Shown here in pieces: positions 43,463-52,782 of a DNA stretch of 58,239 nt. The position numbers were made by a program, and so were the translations under genes. Under the pieces are notes generated by a model, which made no database searches, was not told where the DNA came from, and saw nothing but the letters and a program-made list of their open reading frames with translations. The stretch's first letter is position 1. Every line of letters starts with the position of its first letter. Source of the stretch: Gammaproteobacteria bacterium (GTDB taxonomy: Bacteria; Pseudomonadota; Gammaproteobacteria; Chromatiales; Chromatiaceae). The stretch lies in assembly GCA_020445415.1 (NCBI GenBank), contig JAGRGP010000066.1, positions 1-58,239 on the forward strand. The letters run 5' to 3'.

Positions 43463-43747
43463 ATGGCTCGTCAACAAACATGGACTGAAGTAATCTCTAT
43501 CGGCGGGCGACAACTCGCGCGAACATTGAATCGACTGGCAGCCCAGGGCAACATTAAACGGCTGGTGATTACAAAGCCCAACGGAAAAATCTTCTTTCAA
43601 ACCACGCTCACCCAGGGGGTGGCGATTGCCAGCGTATTAACCATTCTGGCACCCGCGCTTACCGCAGTGTGCGCAATGGCGGCCCTGTTATCCGAGATCA
43701 GAGTGAAGATCGTCCATCGAGGAAAACCGCCCAGAAACCACCGCTAA
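43463..43747 (+). CDS. DUF4342-like small membrane protein
   Basis: The 94-residue product fits the DUF4342 pattern: an N-terminal amphipathic segment (GGRQLARTLNRLAAQGNIKR), a strand LVITKPNGKIFFQTTLTQG, and a hydrophobic helix ASVLTILAPALTAVCAMAALL with a short basic tail. Function unknown. It follows the PHA-system gene. Confidence 0.65.
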   Translation: MARQQTWTEVISIGGRQLARTLNRLAAQGNIKRLVITKPNGKIFFQTTLTQGVAIASVLTILAPALTAVCAMAALLSEIRVKIVHRGKPPRNHR

Positions 43748-43812
43748 CGCCAGCACCGGCTGATCGGACGTCGCCGCTCCAAAACGCACCACACCCCAAG
43801 CGTGAAACCCCA

Positions 43813-46605
43813 TCAGTCAACCAGCCGGAGCCCGGCGGGCAGTTTCTCGCCAAAGAATCGCTGGGTCTCCAGTTCATCCAATACCTGGACTTCGGATACC
43901 ATCAGCCGCCATCGCTCGGGGGCTCGTGCCAGTCTTAATTTCTCGACAACACGACAACGATCCGAGTCGCTCACATCCCTACCACGATCACCCGTCATGC
44001 GAGCCACCATCACCGCCGCAAAGGCTGCATCCTGATTCCGTCTCCAATCCTCGGCCAATAACAGTGGCAGCCACCGGCTCACCGTATCTGCGGGAATAAC
44101 CGTATGAGCGCTGCCATGCAAAAGCTCCCTGGCGGCAACCCGACCCAAAGCCCACCAACCCGTCGGCGAGCCTCCCGATCGCTTCAATCCGGTAACCAGC
44201 CATTTCGCCAGGCGTACCTTCACGGATACCGGGAGTTGCTCAAGAGAAGCGGCCAACCGCAACATGTCGTCAATCGACTTCGATCTGACATCCACCGTCG
44301 GCTTCCGCCCTCGCGCCCCCGCTGATGAAATATCTCCCTCGATCTTCTCAAATATCCGCTGCTGCTGAACCTCATCGAGACCACCGGCGACCCGGCGCCA
44401 AAATATCCACCAAGCGCTCCATGCCTGCGCGTCGCCCGTGTGCTGAAGGCCCTGATCGAACAATGGCCAAATCTGCCGGAGGCGCCATTCATCTAACGGA
44501 TAGCCAAATCCCGGCCTCAATCCAAGACCGGTCAAACTCAACCAGACCCGCTCGTGGTGCACAGAACGACGGCGGTTCCCGCCGTACTCGATTAACTCGT
44601 CGCAAAGCGCCCGGAGTACCGGCACTTCCCACAGGTCCTGACGCCCCAGCACCTGCTCCAACGCTTTACGCAACCGCTTAACGGCATTAGGATCCACCCC
44701 TTTGCGACGCGGGCCGAAGACGGTCTGCAACAACTCCCTAGCCGTCTCGAACTGAACAGGCAAACTGGCTATCCGCGACGAATCCTCCCGCCGCTGCTGT
44801 GCCAACTCCCTGCGGATCTGAAACTCGACATTCCAGCGTTGGCGCTCGTCCACTGGATCGACACACTCCAATTGCAATGTCCCAACCGGTGTAAGAGTTG
44901 CCGCCAACACCACCTCCACCTGGCTGGCTTGATCCCCGCTGGTTTTCAGTGCCGCCGCCAGCGGCGGGAGGGCAACAAAATCACTGTCGTCAAGTTTCAC
45001 CAGTTCTCCCGCGCGGGTTGCTCTCCCAGACCCTGCACTGTATAGATTGAACTGCACAGGCTGCCCCAATCTGAGCGAGAATCTTCGATCCTCCAATCGA
45101 GTCTCTACACCTTCGTCAGCTCCCCTGGGCAATATGCAAACGCCTTGCGGTTTACCCCCGACCCCCTCAACTTGCAAGAAAAACCCCCGGGCTAATCCGC
45201 CGCCGATGCGCATCCCGGTGCCCTTCCGGGCCGCCAGATAGGAAACCGCCCCTCTGGCTACCGCCAAATGCGGATGGTCATTGCTCAGCTCGGTTAGTGG
45301 GCTGCCGGCCCATTTGCCAAGCAGTTGATGGACCCGCTCCTTGACGGTCGAACTGCTAAAAACCCCGCCATTGAACAGGACAGAGTCCGGAACCAACGGC
45401 TGGGAGTCTCCCTCCGGGATCCCAAGCGCCTTCCGGGAAACCGCCGCATGCCGATCCAAGAATGCCGCCACATGTCGACTGATCGCCGGGTCAGCCGCGT
45501 AGGGCAGCCCAAATTCAACGATCGCGCCACGACGATCCGCCGGCCGCTCATCGAGCCCCACCCAAGGGAAGAAACCGTCCAGCACCAGATCGCTGACCTC
45601 TTCTCGACTCAGTTCGCAGCTTCTGGCGCCGGCCACCAGCCTGGAACCACTCCCCAACACGGTTACCTTGGCCCGGTCGGGCGGATCCTGGGCCAGCAAC
45701 ACCTCCTTGGCCTGCCGGGTTTGTTGTACCAGCTGCGAGAACGCACCGGCGCCCAGCCGGTCTCGGGACTGGACGATTCGCTGCTCGGCCAGATAGGCCA
45801 GGGCGAGGTCAATGTTGTCGCCACCGAGCATCAGATGATCACCCACCCCAATCCGGTTCAGCCTTAGTCGTCCATCAATGATCTGCACACTGATCAGGCT
45901 CAAGTCGGTGGTGCCGCCACCCACATCGCACACCAAAAGCAGCCGAGTACCGTCCAATATCCGTGCCGCATCCTCGGCGTGGCGCATGTGCCAGTCGTAA
46001 CAGGCCGCCAGAGGCTCTTCCAGTAGCAGCACCGAGTGCAGGCCCGCCATGTCGGCGGCCTCCACGGTAAGCCGCCTGGCCACCTCGTCGAATGAGGCCG
46101 GAATGGTTACCGCCACCTCTTGGTGTTCCATTAGATCCTTGGGGTGAGCCCGATTCCAGGACTGGCGGACATGCAAGAGATAGCTGGCACTGGCAAGTAC
46201 CGGGGATACCCGCTCCACTCCCTCGGCGCCCGCCCAGGGCAGGATGGGGCTGCCGCGATCTACCAGCGGATGGGAGAGCCAGCTCTTGGCGCTGTAGACC
46301 AGCCTGCCCTCAACCCTGGAGCCGAGCTCCCTTGCCCACTCGCCAATAACTGGCTGCTCGATTTCGCCTGCCAGCGTTTCCCGTTCCCAGGGCAACACCA
46401 GATCCTGAGCGGCCAGTTCCCCGGCAACGGGATGGTAGCGGAACGAGGGAAGCAGGTTTTTCTCAGCAACCTCTCCGGGGGCTACCAGCTGAGGAATTGG
46501 CAACAGTTCAGGCAGTGACGTGCCCGCGGCAGCGATATCCGTATAGGCGACCACCGTATGGGTAGTCCCCAGATCAATGCCGATGTGATAACGGGGGGCT
46601 CCCAT
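43813..46605 (-). CDS. Hsp70-family protein with long C-terminal extension
   Basis: The 930-residue protein has the Hsp70 ATPase motifs: phosphate 1 GIDLGTTHTVVAY (near residue 8), phosphate 2 CDVGGGTTDLSLI (near 225) and an adenosine-binding region LFNGGVFSS. After about residue 480 a divergent substrate-like part and a long helical region replace the canonical DnaK lid. It follows a second Hsp70-like gene by 84 bases. It is not the housekeeping dnaK, and no dnaJ or grpE is nearby. Confidence 0.85.
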   Translation of the reverse strand: MGAPRYHIGIDLGTTHTVVAYTDIAAAGTSLPELLPIPQLVAPGEVAEKNLLPSFRYHPVAGELAAQDLVLPWERETLAGEIEQPVIGEWARELGSRVEGRLVYSAKSWLSHPLVDRGSPILPWAGAEGVERVSPVLASASYLLHVRQSWNRAHPKDLMEHQEVAVTIPASFDEVARRLTVEAADMAGLHSVLLLEEPLAACYDWHMRHAEDAARILDGTRLLLVCDVGGGTTDLSLISVQIIDGRLRLNRIGVGDHLMLGGDNIDLALAYLAEQRIVQSRDRLGAGAFSQLVQQTRQAKEVLLAQDPPDRAKVTVLGSGSRLVAGARSCELSREEVSDLVLDGFFPWVGLDERPADRRGAIVEFGLPYAADPAISRHVAAFLDRHAAVSRKALGIPEGDSQPLVPDSVLFNGGVFSSSTVKERVHQLLGKWAGSPLTELSNDHPHLAVARGAVSYLAARKGTGMRIGGGLARGFFLQVEGVGGKPQGVCILPRGADEGVETRLEDRRFSLRLGQPVQFNLYSAGSGRATRAGELVKLDDSDFVALPPLAAALKTSGDQASQVEVVLAATLTPVGTLQLECVDPVDERQRWNVEFQIRRELAQQRREDSSRIASLPVQFETARELLQTVFGPRRKGVDPNAVKRLRKALEQVLGRQDLWEVPVLRALCDELIEYGGNRRRSVHHERVWLSLTGLGLRPGFGYPLDEWRLRQIWPLFDQGLQHTGDAQAWSAWWIFWRRVAGGLDEVQQQRIFEKIEGDISSAGARGRKPTVDVRSKSIDDMLRLAASLEQLPVSVKVRLAKWLVTGLKRSGGSPTGWWALGRVAARELLHGSAHTVIPADTVSRWLPLLLAEDWRRNQDAAFAAVMVARMTGDRGRDVSDSDRCRVVEKLRLARAPERWRLMVSEVQVLDELETQRFFGEKLPAGLRLVD

Positions 46606-46689
46606 GTCAATCGCGGGACCGATCAGGGGGTGCCGTGAGCAGTGCGCCCCAGCAACCGGGACCTGGAGGGATGCGACGGACGTGCAACC

Positions 46690-48528
46690 TCAGCCGGCGC
46701 GCACATCCAGCTCGACCCGCCATCGCTCCCCGCCTCGTGTGGAAATCGCCTCCAGGCATAGCGTACCCAATTCAGTTACCCGGGACGCCAAGCGCACCGG
46801 AACCACATCCCCCGGCGTCCGGTCCGTGACCGGCAAGTCGACCTGTATCTCCGGAAATTCTTCCAGTTCACCAGGCTCCCAATAGTCTAGCAAGGTACCG
46901 GGCAGGTCGTCCCGGCGGGTGGTCGAGCCAAAGAACCGAAAACGTACCGGCGCGCCAACCACCAACCCGAACTCATGGTTTTGCACTTCCGCATCGCTAC
47001 CCTCCTCCATCCCGAAGGGAGCTACACACAACGCCTGCAACGGCGCCTCCATTCCAGGAACCGCCGGTTGGGCGCTCTCGATCCCCACATAGTAACTGCT
47101 GGCAATACCGCCGCGAATCCGCACACCCTCGCCACGACGGACATATCCGTAATAGGCGGCACCCCTAGCAACCGCCAAGTCCAGATCCATCCCTTCAAGC
47201 AATACCGCAGGCTCGGCATTGCTTTCCAACAACCAACTGTTAACCACTTCCATAAGACGGGTGGCTATGGCGGAAGCCTTCAATACGCCGCCGTTGAATA
47301 GCACCTTAGCGGGTTTTATGAAACCGTCCGTCTCCCCGCCCCCGGTGAGGCGCTCGGCCGCCCCCTGATGGCGATTGAGGAAATACGCCAAATGCCGGGT
47401 CACTGCCGCATCCTGGGCATAGGGAAGCCCGATTTGCTTGAGTGCGCCCCGTGGTCCTTGGCGTGGCCGGTCGTCGATCGAAACCCTCGGAAAGAATCCG
47501 TCGATAAGCACCTCCCGCACCTCTTCCGCCGTTAGCTCGGTGCGGAGCGTCGCGCCCAGTAACTTAGAGCCACGGCTGGGAACCGTAATAGGCACCGAGC
47601 CCGCCCCCTCGTCGCTCAGCAGGATCTCCTTGGCGTGCCGGCAGCCATGCACCACCGCCTGGATCTGCCAGGGCTGCAGCGCTTTTCCCTCCCCCTCCAG
47701 CTTTGCCTTCAAGCGGTAGGCAAGCGCCAAATCCATATTGTCGCCCCCAAGCAGAATATGGTCGCCAACGGCTATCCGGTTGAGGCTCAATTCTCCTTCG
47801 GACTCATCCACCGCGACCAGCGACAAATCGGTGGTTCCCCCTCCCATATCCACCACCAGGATTATGTCACCCACACTCACCTGCTTTCGCCAATCTTCAC
47901 CGCTGGCACCGATCCAGTGATAAACAGCCGACTGGGGCTCCTCCAGCAACGTCAAGTGGCAAAACCCAACTCGTGCTGCCGCTTCCGCCGTCAATTCCCG
48001 AGCACCGGGATCAAAGGACGCGGGCACCGTGATAGTGACATCCTGATCCACGAGCGGGTTATCGGGAAAGCGATGATCCCAGGCCCGCCGCATATGATCC
48101 AGATAGCGAAAGGTGGCCTCTACCGGCGAGATCCTGGCTACGTCTTCAGGGCTGTTCAGTGGCAGCAGGGGTTGATGGCGATCCACGTCGCCATGACACA
48201 GCCAACTCTTGGCACTGGAAACTAAACGCAGAGGGCTCTTGCTACCCAAGTCCCGCGCCAATGTGCCGACAATGATCGGCGGCTGACTATCCCAGGGAAG
48301 AACCAACTCGTCCACCGCTAATTCGGCTTCGTGAGCCAAGTAGATAAATGACGGCAACTGGGACTTGTCTTCCACGCTGCCGGGGGCAGTGAGCTGAGGT
48401 ATGGGGAGAATGTCGCTCACTGCTTCCCCGGCCTGCGCCGCCGCGGCATCGAGATATGAAAGCACGCAGTGGGTGGTGCCGAGGTCGATCCCCACCGTGT
48501 ACCTGGAGGGTGCGGTTTCGGCGTTCAC
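46690..48528 (-). CDS. Hsp70-family protein
   Basis: The 612-residue protein has GIDLGTTHCVLSY near residue 13, VDMGGGTTDLSLVAVD in the middle and LFNGGVLKASA. It resembles its neighbour in the ATPase half but lacks the long C-terminal extension. The start overlaps the DUF2760 stop by four bases (ATGA). The order DUF2760, Hsp70, Hsp70 suggests a dedicated two-chaperone complex. Confidence 0.87.
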   Translation of the reverse strand: MNAETAPSRYTVGIDLGTTHCVLSYLDAAAAQAGEAVSDILPIPQLTAPGSVEDKSQLPSFIYLAHEAELAVDELVLPWDSQPPIIVGTLARDLGSKSPLRLVSSAKSWLCHGDVDRHQPLLPLNSPEDVARISPVEATFRYLDHMRRAWDHRFPDNPLVDQDVTITVPASFDPGARELTAEAAARVGFCHLTLLEEPQSAVYHWIGASGEDWRKQVSVGDIILVVDMGGGTTDLSLVAVDESEGELSLNRIAVGDHILLGGDNMDLALAYRLKAKLEGEGKALQPWQIQAVVHGCRHAKEILLSDEGAGSVPITVPSRGSKLLGATLRTELTAEEVREVLIDGFFPRVSIDDRPRQGPRGALKQIGLPYAQDAAVTRHLAYFLNRHQGAAERLTGGGETDGFIKPAKVLFNGGVLKASAIATRLMEVVNSWLLESNAEPAVLLEGMDLDLAVARGAAYYGYVRRGEGVRIRGGIASSYYVGIESAQPAVPGMEAPLQALCVAPFGMEEGSDAEVQNHEFGLVVGAPVRFRFFGSTTRRDDLPGTLLDYWEPGELEEFPEIQVDLPVTDRTPGDVVPVRLASRVTELGTLCLEAISTRGGERWRVELDVRAG

Positions 48529-49085
48529 AGCTCCACCTCTGCGGGCGCCAAAATGTGGACATCATGGCCAGGCGCTAGCTGGGGCAATTTGACCTCGGCG
48601 GCGCGCCATCCGCGGTGCATCAACGTCCCGTTAAAGGGGGGGTCACCAACTACGTTTCCGGTGAGGCGTACCTCCGTGGGATTGAACCCGGCCGAAATCC
48701 GAATCCGGCTTTGCTCCTGTTCCTGCCTCACCGGAATCAAACTAAAATAGCTCGCCAGCACCCGCTGACCACCCCCGTGGACGACGCGCGCCGCCGCACC
48801 GATATCAGCATCAGTGAACCCAGCCAAATCTTCTTGAATAAAATCGATGAATCTGGCCTCTTGCTGAAGCAAAGCCAGGAGCTGCAAAGCGGATTCCGGA
48901 GTGGTCTGTTTCAGTGATTGTGGTGGGGCTGGAGCATGAGTTCGCTGAGCCTCGCCCGTTGCCGATGGGGGTATCCGGCTACGCTTGCGGAAATAGGGGA
49001 GCAATAGGCACAGCAGTGCGATCACCGCCAGCAGAATGTGTAGCCCGTCGATACTGGCCGGCCAGCTTGTGGGATCAAGGGTCAT
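48525..49085 (-). CDS. DUF2760 domain protein, Hsp70 partner
   Basis: The 186-residue product from ATG 49085 (AGAGGA upstream) starts with one hydrophobic segment (LLAVIALLCLLLPYF), then a proline-rich linker, and a C-terminal DUF2760 domain (ALQLLALLQQEARFIDFIQEDL, ADIGAAARVVHGG, and the closing PPFNGTLMHRGWRAAEVKLP). DUF2760 genes are found with Hsp70-like genes. The membrane anchor could place the chaperones at the membrane; that is inference. Confidence 0.82.
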   Translation of the reverse strand: MTLDPTSWPASIDGLHILLAVIALLCLLLPYFRKRSRIPPSATGEAQRTHAPAPPQSLKQTTPESALQLLALLQQEARFIDFIQEDLAGFTDADIGAAARVVHGGGQRVLASYFSLIPVRQEQEQSRIRISAGFNPTEVRLTGNVVGDPPFNGTLMHRGWRAAEVKLPQLAPGHDVHILAPAEVEL

Positions 49086-49258
49086 GGGGTCCTCTCTAGT
49101 AGTTCGACAACGTTCATAAGACAAGGTCGTGCGCTAGTTTATCAGTCACACCCGAGGCTAAACAGCGGCAGTGGACATCCCGTCTTATTCCCACCTGGAT
49201 AGCGAAACCACCCGAATTCTTGTAATAATCGAGGCACACAATTGGATTGGAGATAACG

Positions 49259-49408
49259 ATGGCTTCGATATTACGATTGCTCGTGGGAGCAGGGTTGTTT
49301 GCTTTTGGGTACTACTTGGGACGCGAATCCTGCAAACAGGAAACCGACGATACAGAAAACGATCTTGAAGAGCCGCCCATGGCCAGGGACTCCCACGAGG
49401 GGGTATGA
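49259..49408 (+). CDS. Small single-span membrane protein (49 residues)
   Basis: ATG at 49259 with GGAG six bases upstream opens 49 codons: a hydrophobic N-terminus (SILRLLVGAGLFAFGYYLG), then a charged tail with an acidic patch (QETDDTENDLEE). The ribosome site and regular one-helix design favour a real gene. It is too short for family assignment. The pentapeptide-repeat gene follows. Confidence 0.55.
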   Translation: MASILRLLVGAGLFAFGYYLGRESCKQETDDTENDLEEPPMARDSHEGV

Positions 49409-49529
49409 GCCACTAAACATTGACGAACTCGGGTCTGTGCTATTCCGGATCAACCGAACATGGCATGGCTCAAGATCACCAACACGCAGAGCCCGCTGAA
49501 GACCGGAGCGGGGACACGGAGGGTTATTC

Positions 49530-49880
49530 ATGGCTAACAAGCAGGCGGTAAAGCTACTCAAACAGGGAGACGTTGCGGGCTTCAATAAGTGGGTGAAACA
49601 GCGACGGAAAACCGGGAAAAGAGCCATCGATCTCAACGACAAGAATTTAGGCGGACTCTCACTTAAGGGGGTGGATCTGGCTAACGCCCATCTAAACGGA
49701 ACCAATCTGCGGGGGACCGACCTGGAAAACGCCAATCTGGAGAATGCCCGCCTGCGCCAGGCGGACCTCAGAAAAGCTAATTTCAAGGGTGCCAACCTGA
49801 CTGATGCCAATCTGACCAAGGCGAGATGCAAGGGGGCGATATTCAAGAAGGCCAAGTTAAAAAACGTAAAGGGCCTGTGA
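49530..49880 (+). CDS. Pentapeptide-repeat protein
   Basis: The 116-residue protein has a basic N-terminus (1-32) and then about thirteen tandem A(D/N)Lxx pentapeptides (AIDLN, GLSLK, VDLAN, AHLNG, TNLRG, TDLEN, ANLEN, ARLRQ and so on), which fold into a right-handed quadrilateral beta-helix. Function of such short versions is unknown; some bind DNA gyrase. Confidence 0.88.
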   Translation: MANKQAVKLLKQGDVAGFNKWVKQRRKTGKRAIDLNDKNLGGLSLKGVDLANAHLNGTNLRGTDLENANLENARLRQADLRKANFKGANLTDANLTKARCKGAIFKKAKLKNVKGL

Positions 49881-50069
49881 GTCGAGACGCCGGTTACTTA
49901 TCTGGTTGGGCGCAACTAACCTGACACCGCGAACCCTGCGAAGGCCTTCCCAACGGCGTGAAATCGCTACTGACTAAATCGCCACAGGTACTGTAATCCG
50001 CTAGCCTGACTACAATCGCTTAGTGTACTGTTACACTTGGTAGTGTCGTATCACCCACTAAGTGCATTT

Positions 50070-51266
50070 ATGCGTACCATCCGAATCACCCGCACCGCTA
50101 GGCTACCCGATCCGATTCGCATCAGCCGCTTTCGCAAAGCCCCGGAACTGGGCCCCGCAATCCTGTTCTTCAGCGGCGGGACTGCGCTAAAAGGAGTTAG
50201 CCGGATACTGAAGAATTACACTTTCAATTCAGTGCATCTGGTAACCCCCTTCGACTCCGGCGGCAGTTCGGCCAAGCTGCGGCATGCCTTCCGCATGCCG
50301 GCAATCGGTGACCTACGCAGCCGATTGATGACGCTCGCCGACGAAACCATCACCGGGCACCCTGATGTGTATCGATTGTTCACCTATCGGTTTCCGGCGG
50401 ATGGCCCAAGACCACAATTGCAGCAACGGCTTGCCGCTATGGTAAAGGGCAAGGAACCGATGGTTGCCCGCATTCCAAACCCCATGCGGCGCCTTATCCG
50501 GACGCAGCTAGGTTACTTTCAGGAAGCCATGCCGAAAGGTTTTGTCCTGGCGGGCGCCAGTATCGGAAATCTGATCCTGACCGGCGGCTACCTCAACAAT
50601 CACAAGCATCTTGATCCAATCATCTTTCTATTCTCCAAGTTGGTGAACGTACAGGGAGTCGTGCGAGCTGTGGTTAACAACGACCTGCATCTTGGCGCCG
50701 ACTTGGAAGACGGGCACAGGGTCGTGGGGCAGCACTTACTCACCGGAAAAGAGGCTCCGCCGCTAAAATCCCCCATCCGGCGGTTATTTCTGTGCGACGA
50801 TAACGGTGAGCTGCCTCCCAGTGGCATGCCCACCATACGCAAGAAAACCCGGAGGCTAATCGAAAAAGCCGATCTGATCTGTTTTCCGCCAGGAAGCTAT
50901 TATTCGAGCTTGATCGCACAGTTTCTGCCCAGGGGCGTCGGGGCAGCCGTAGCGGCGAACGACAACCCCAAGATTTATGTCCCAGGCCTTGGCACCGACC
51001 CCGAGCAGATCGGCATGACCTTGGATCAGACAATACTCAAGTTATTGGAGCAGCTGCGCAAGGACACCGGTCAAGATTGCCCCACCCAGCGGCTCATGAA
51101 CTTTATCCTGATGGACAGTAAACACGGCAATTATTCATCACCGCTCAATCGACAGATAACTGAAAGTCTGGGAATACAGATCATTGATACAGACCTGGTC
51201 ACTCCTGGTTCACCCAACCGCTATAATCCCGAATGGCTAGCGGCCGCGCTGCTCTCGCTATGCTGA
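50070..51266 (+). CDS. CofD-like protein, GAK type
   Basis: This 398-residue protein has the CofD/YvcK layout: GGTALKGVSRIL, TPFDSGGSSAKLR, MPAIGDLRSRLMTLAD, then GASIGNLILTGGYL and VPGLGTDPEQIG. CofD makes coenzyme F420 precursor; YvcK-type proteins bind UDP-sugars. I recall a CofD-like member found with HprK-related kinase B and an ATP-grasp enzyme (GAK system), and those genes are 25 kb to the left. ATG 50070 is preferred over TTG 50037. No ribosome site is strong. Confidence 0.8.
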   Translation: MRTIRITRTARLPDPIRISRFRKAPELGPAILFFSGGTALKGVSRILKNYTFNSVHLVTPFDSGGSSAKLRHAFRMPAIGDLRSRLMTLADETITGHPDVYRLFTYRFPADGPRPQLQQRLAAMVKGKEPMVARIPNPMRRLIRTQLGYFQEAMPKGFVLAGASIGNLILTGGYLNNHKHLDPIIFLFSKLVNVQGVVRAVVNNDLHLGADLEDGHRVVGQHLLTGKEAPPLKSPIRRLFLCDDNGELPPSGMPTIRKKTRRLIEKADLICFPPGSYYSSLIAQFLPRGVGAAVAANDNPKIYVPGLGTDPEQIGMTLDQTILKLLEQLRKDTGQDCPTQRLMNFILMDSKHGNYSSPLNRQITESLGIQIIDTDLVTPGSPNRYNPEWLAAALLSLC

Positions 51267-51522
51267 ACTCACACCCCCAACTCCGTTCAACCCAGCGGAT
51301 ACCGATTAGACAGGGTAGCCTAAATTAACTTCCGCCCATTTCCCGCAGGGGTTACCCGCATTTCCCGGGCATGCCAATCGTTGGAGCGAGCGCACGACCG
51401 GTTCCCCGGCGGTAAATAGGGCTGTAGGTGCAGATGCCTAAGGCATGGCCTGGCTCTTCCCTGATCTCATGACTTGCACCTGTTTTGCTGATTGTCTATT
51501 CGCTAACGTCCACACCCTGGAC

Positions 51523-52782
51523 TCAGAGCCGCTCCACCCGCACCTTGATCACCGAACGGGCATCCGACTCGAGAACTGTAATCCGGTGTCCCCGCTCCTC
51601 GATCGACTCACCGTCTTTCGGAATTCTTCGTAACCGGCTGATCACCAACCCACCGATAGTATGGGCTTCCGCTACGGGGAAGGATTCATACAACATATCA
51701 TTCACCTCGGAAATCGGCATCCGGCCACTCATGATGTGACTGTTCTCGTTTTCGTGCTCGATGTAAATTCGGCGTTTCGGCTGATACTCGTCAAAGTCGT
51801 AACCCACGTCGATTTCACCCACTACCTCCTCGAACACGTCCTCCATGGTAAGGATTCCAACCGCGGAGCCAAACTCATCGACCACTACCGCCATGTGGTC
51901 CTTACGGGCCTGCAGCTGAGGAAGGGCGCGGTCGATGGTCTGCTTGGGCGACAGGTACAGTGCCGGTGCCACATAGGTGTCGAGCGACCGCTCGCCGATA
52001 TCCGGGACCATCAGATCCCAGGTACTGAGCGTCAACACACCTTTCACATTAGTGATATTACCTTCGTATACCGGCAAGCGATTGTATCCGTACTTCATAA
52101 CCACACGCACAGCTTCACTCAGATTCCGCTGGATATTGAACCCGATGACATCAGCCAGCGGGATCATCGCCTCACCTACCGTCGTATCGGCGAAACGAAT
52201 GATACGGCTGATACGCTTCTTATCGATCTTGGTTCGGGCGGAAGTAGAATCCGAGAAATCTAACAATACTCTCAGCTCTTCGCGGGTAATGAACATATTC
52301 TGAGGCAGGCTGCCACCACCGACGATGCGGGCCACGAAACGCGCAACCCGGCTGAACACGAAGATTACCGGGTAAAATAGATAGGAAAAAAACCGCAACC
52401 CGTAAATCAGATAGGTAACCAAGGTATCCGCTTTTTGCTGAAACACACTTTTGGGAACCACCTCGCCCAAGATCAGCAAGATCGGGGTCATCACGACAAC
52501 CGAAATGAGATCACCTACCGTGCCGAAGTGCTCAATGAATATCAGGGCACCGATGGTCGAAACAGAAACCGTGGCTAAGTTGGTTCCCACCAGGGTGGTA
52601 CCCAAAATCACGTCGGGTGTCTTGAACAGCTTCAAAACCAACCCCGCGCCACCATTACCTTGTTTAGCCTGGTGCCGTAATTTCAACTTATCCGAATTCA
52701 CCATGGCGATTTCAGATCCGGAGAAAAAGCCCTTCAGAAGCAAGAAAAAAATGATCAAAACCAGTTGGAGTATCCAGTCCAT
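51523..52782 (-). CDS. CNNM/CorC-family cation transporter (pair 2, second gene)
   Basis: The 419-residue protein has a DUF21 membrane domain (KGFFSGSEIAMVNSDKLKLRH, LGEVVPKSVFQQ), two CBS domains (VVDEFGSAVGILTMEDVFEE) and a CorC/HlyC C-terminus. It is the counterpart of the gene at 9708-10946. It is the downstream member of a two-gene operon; its start overlaps the first gene's stop by one base (TGATG). Confidence 0.88.
   Translation of the reverse strand: MDWILQLVLIIFFLLLKGFFSGSEIAMVNSDKLKLRHQAKQGNGGAGLVLKLFKTPDVILGTTLVGTNLATVSVSTIGALIFIEHFGTVGDLISVVVMTPILLILGEVVPKSVFQQKADTLVTYLIYGLRFFSYLFYPVIFVFSRVARFVARIVGGGSLPQNMFITREELRVLLDFSDSTSARTKIDKKRISRIIRFADTTVGEAMIPLADVIGFNIQRNLSEAVRVVMKYGYNRLPVYEGNITNVKGVLTLSTWDLMVPDIGERSLDTYVAPALYLSPKQTIDRALPQLQARKDHMAVVVDEFGSAVGILTMEDVFEEVVGEIDVGYDFDEYQPKRRIYIEHENENSHIMSGRMPISEVNDMLYESFPVAEAHTIGGLVISRLRRIPKDGESIEERGHRITVLESDARSVIKVRVERL

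Noticed and set aside
45325..45867. Frames of up to 200 codons opposite the Hsp70 and CNNM genes
   Set aside because: They are complementary-strand shadows of long conserved coding regions and have no recognisable motifs.
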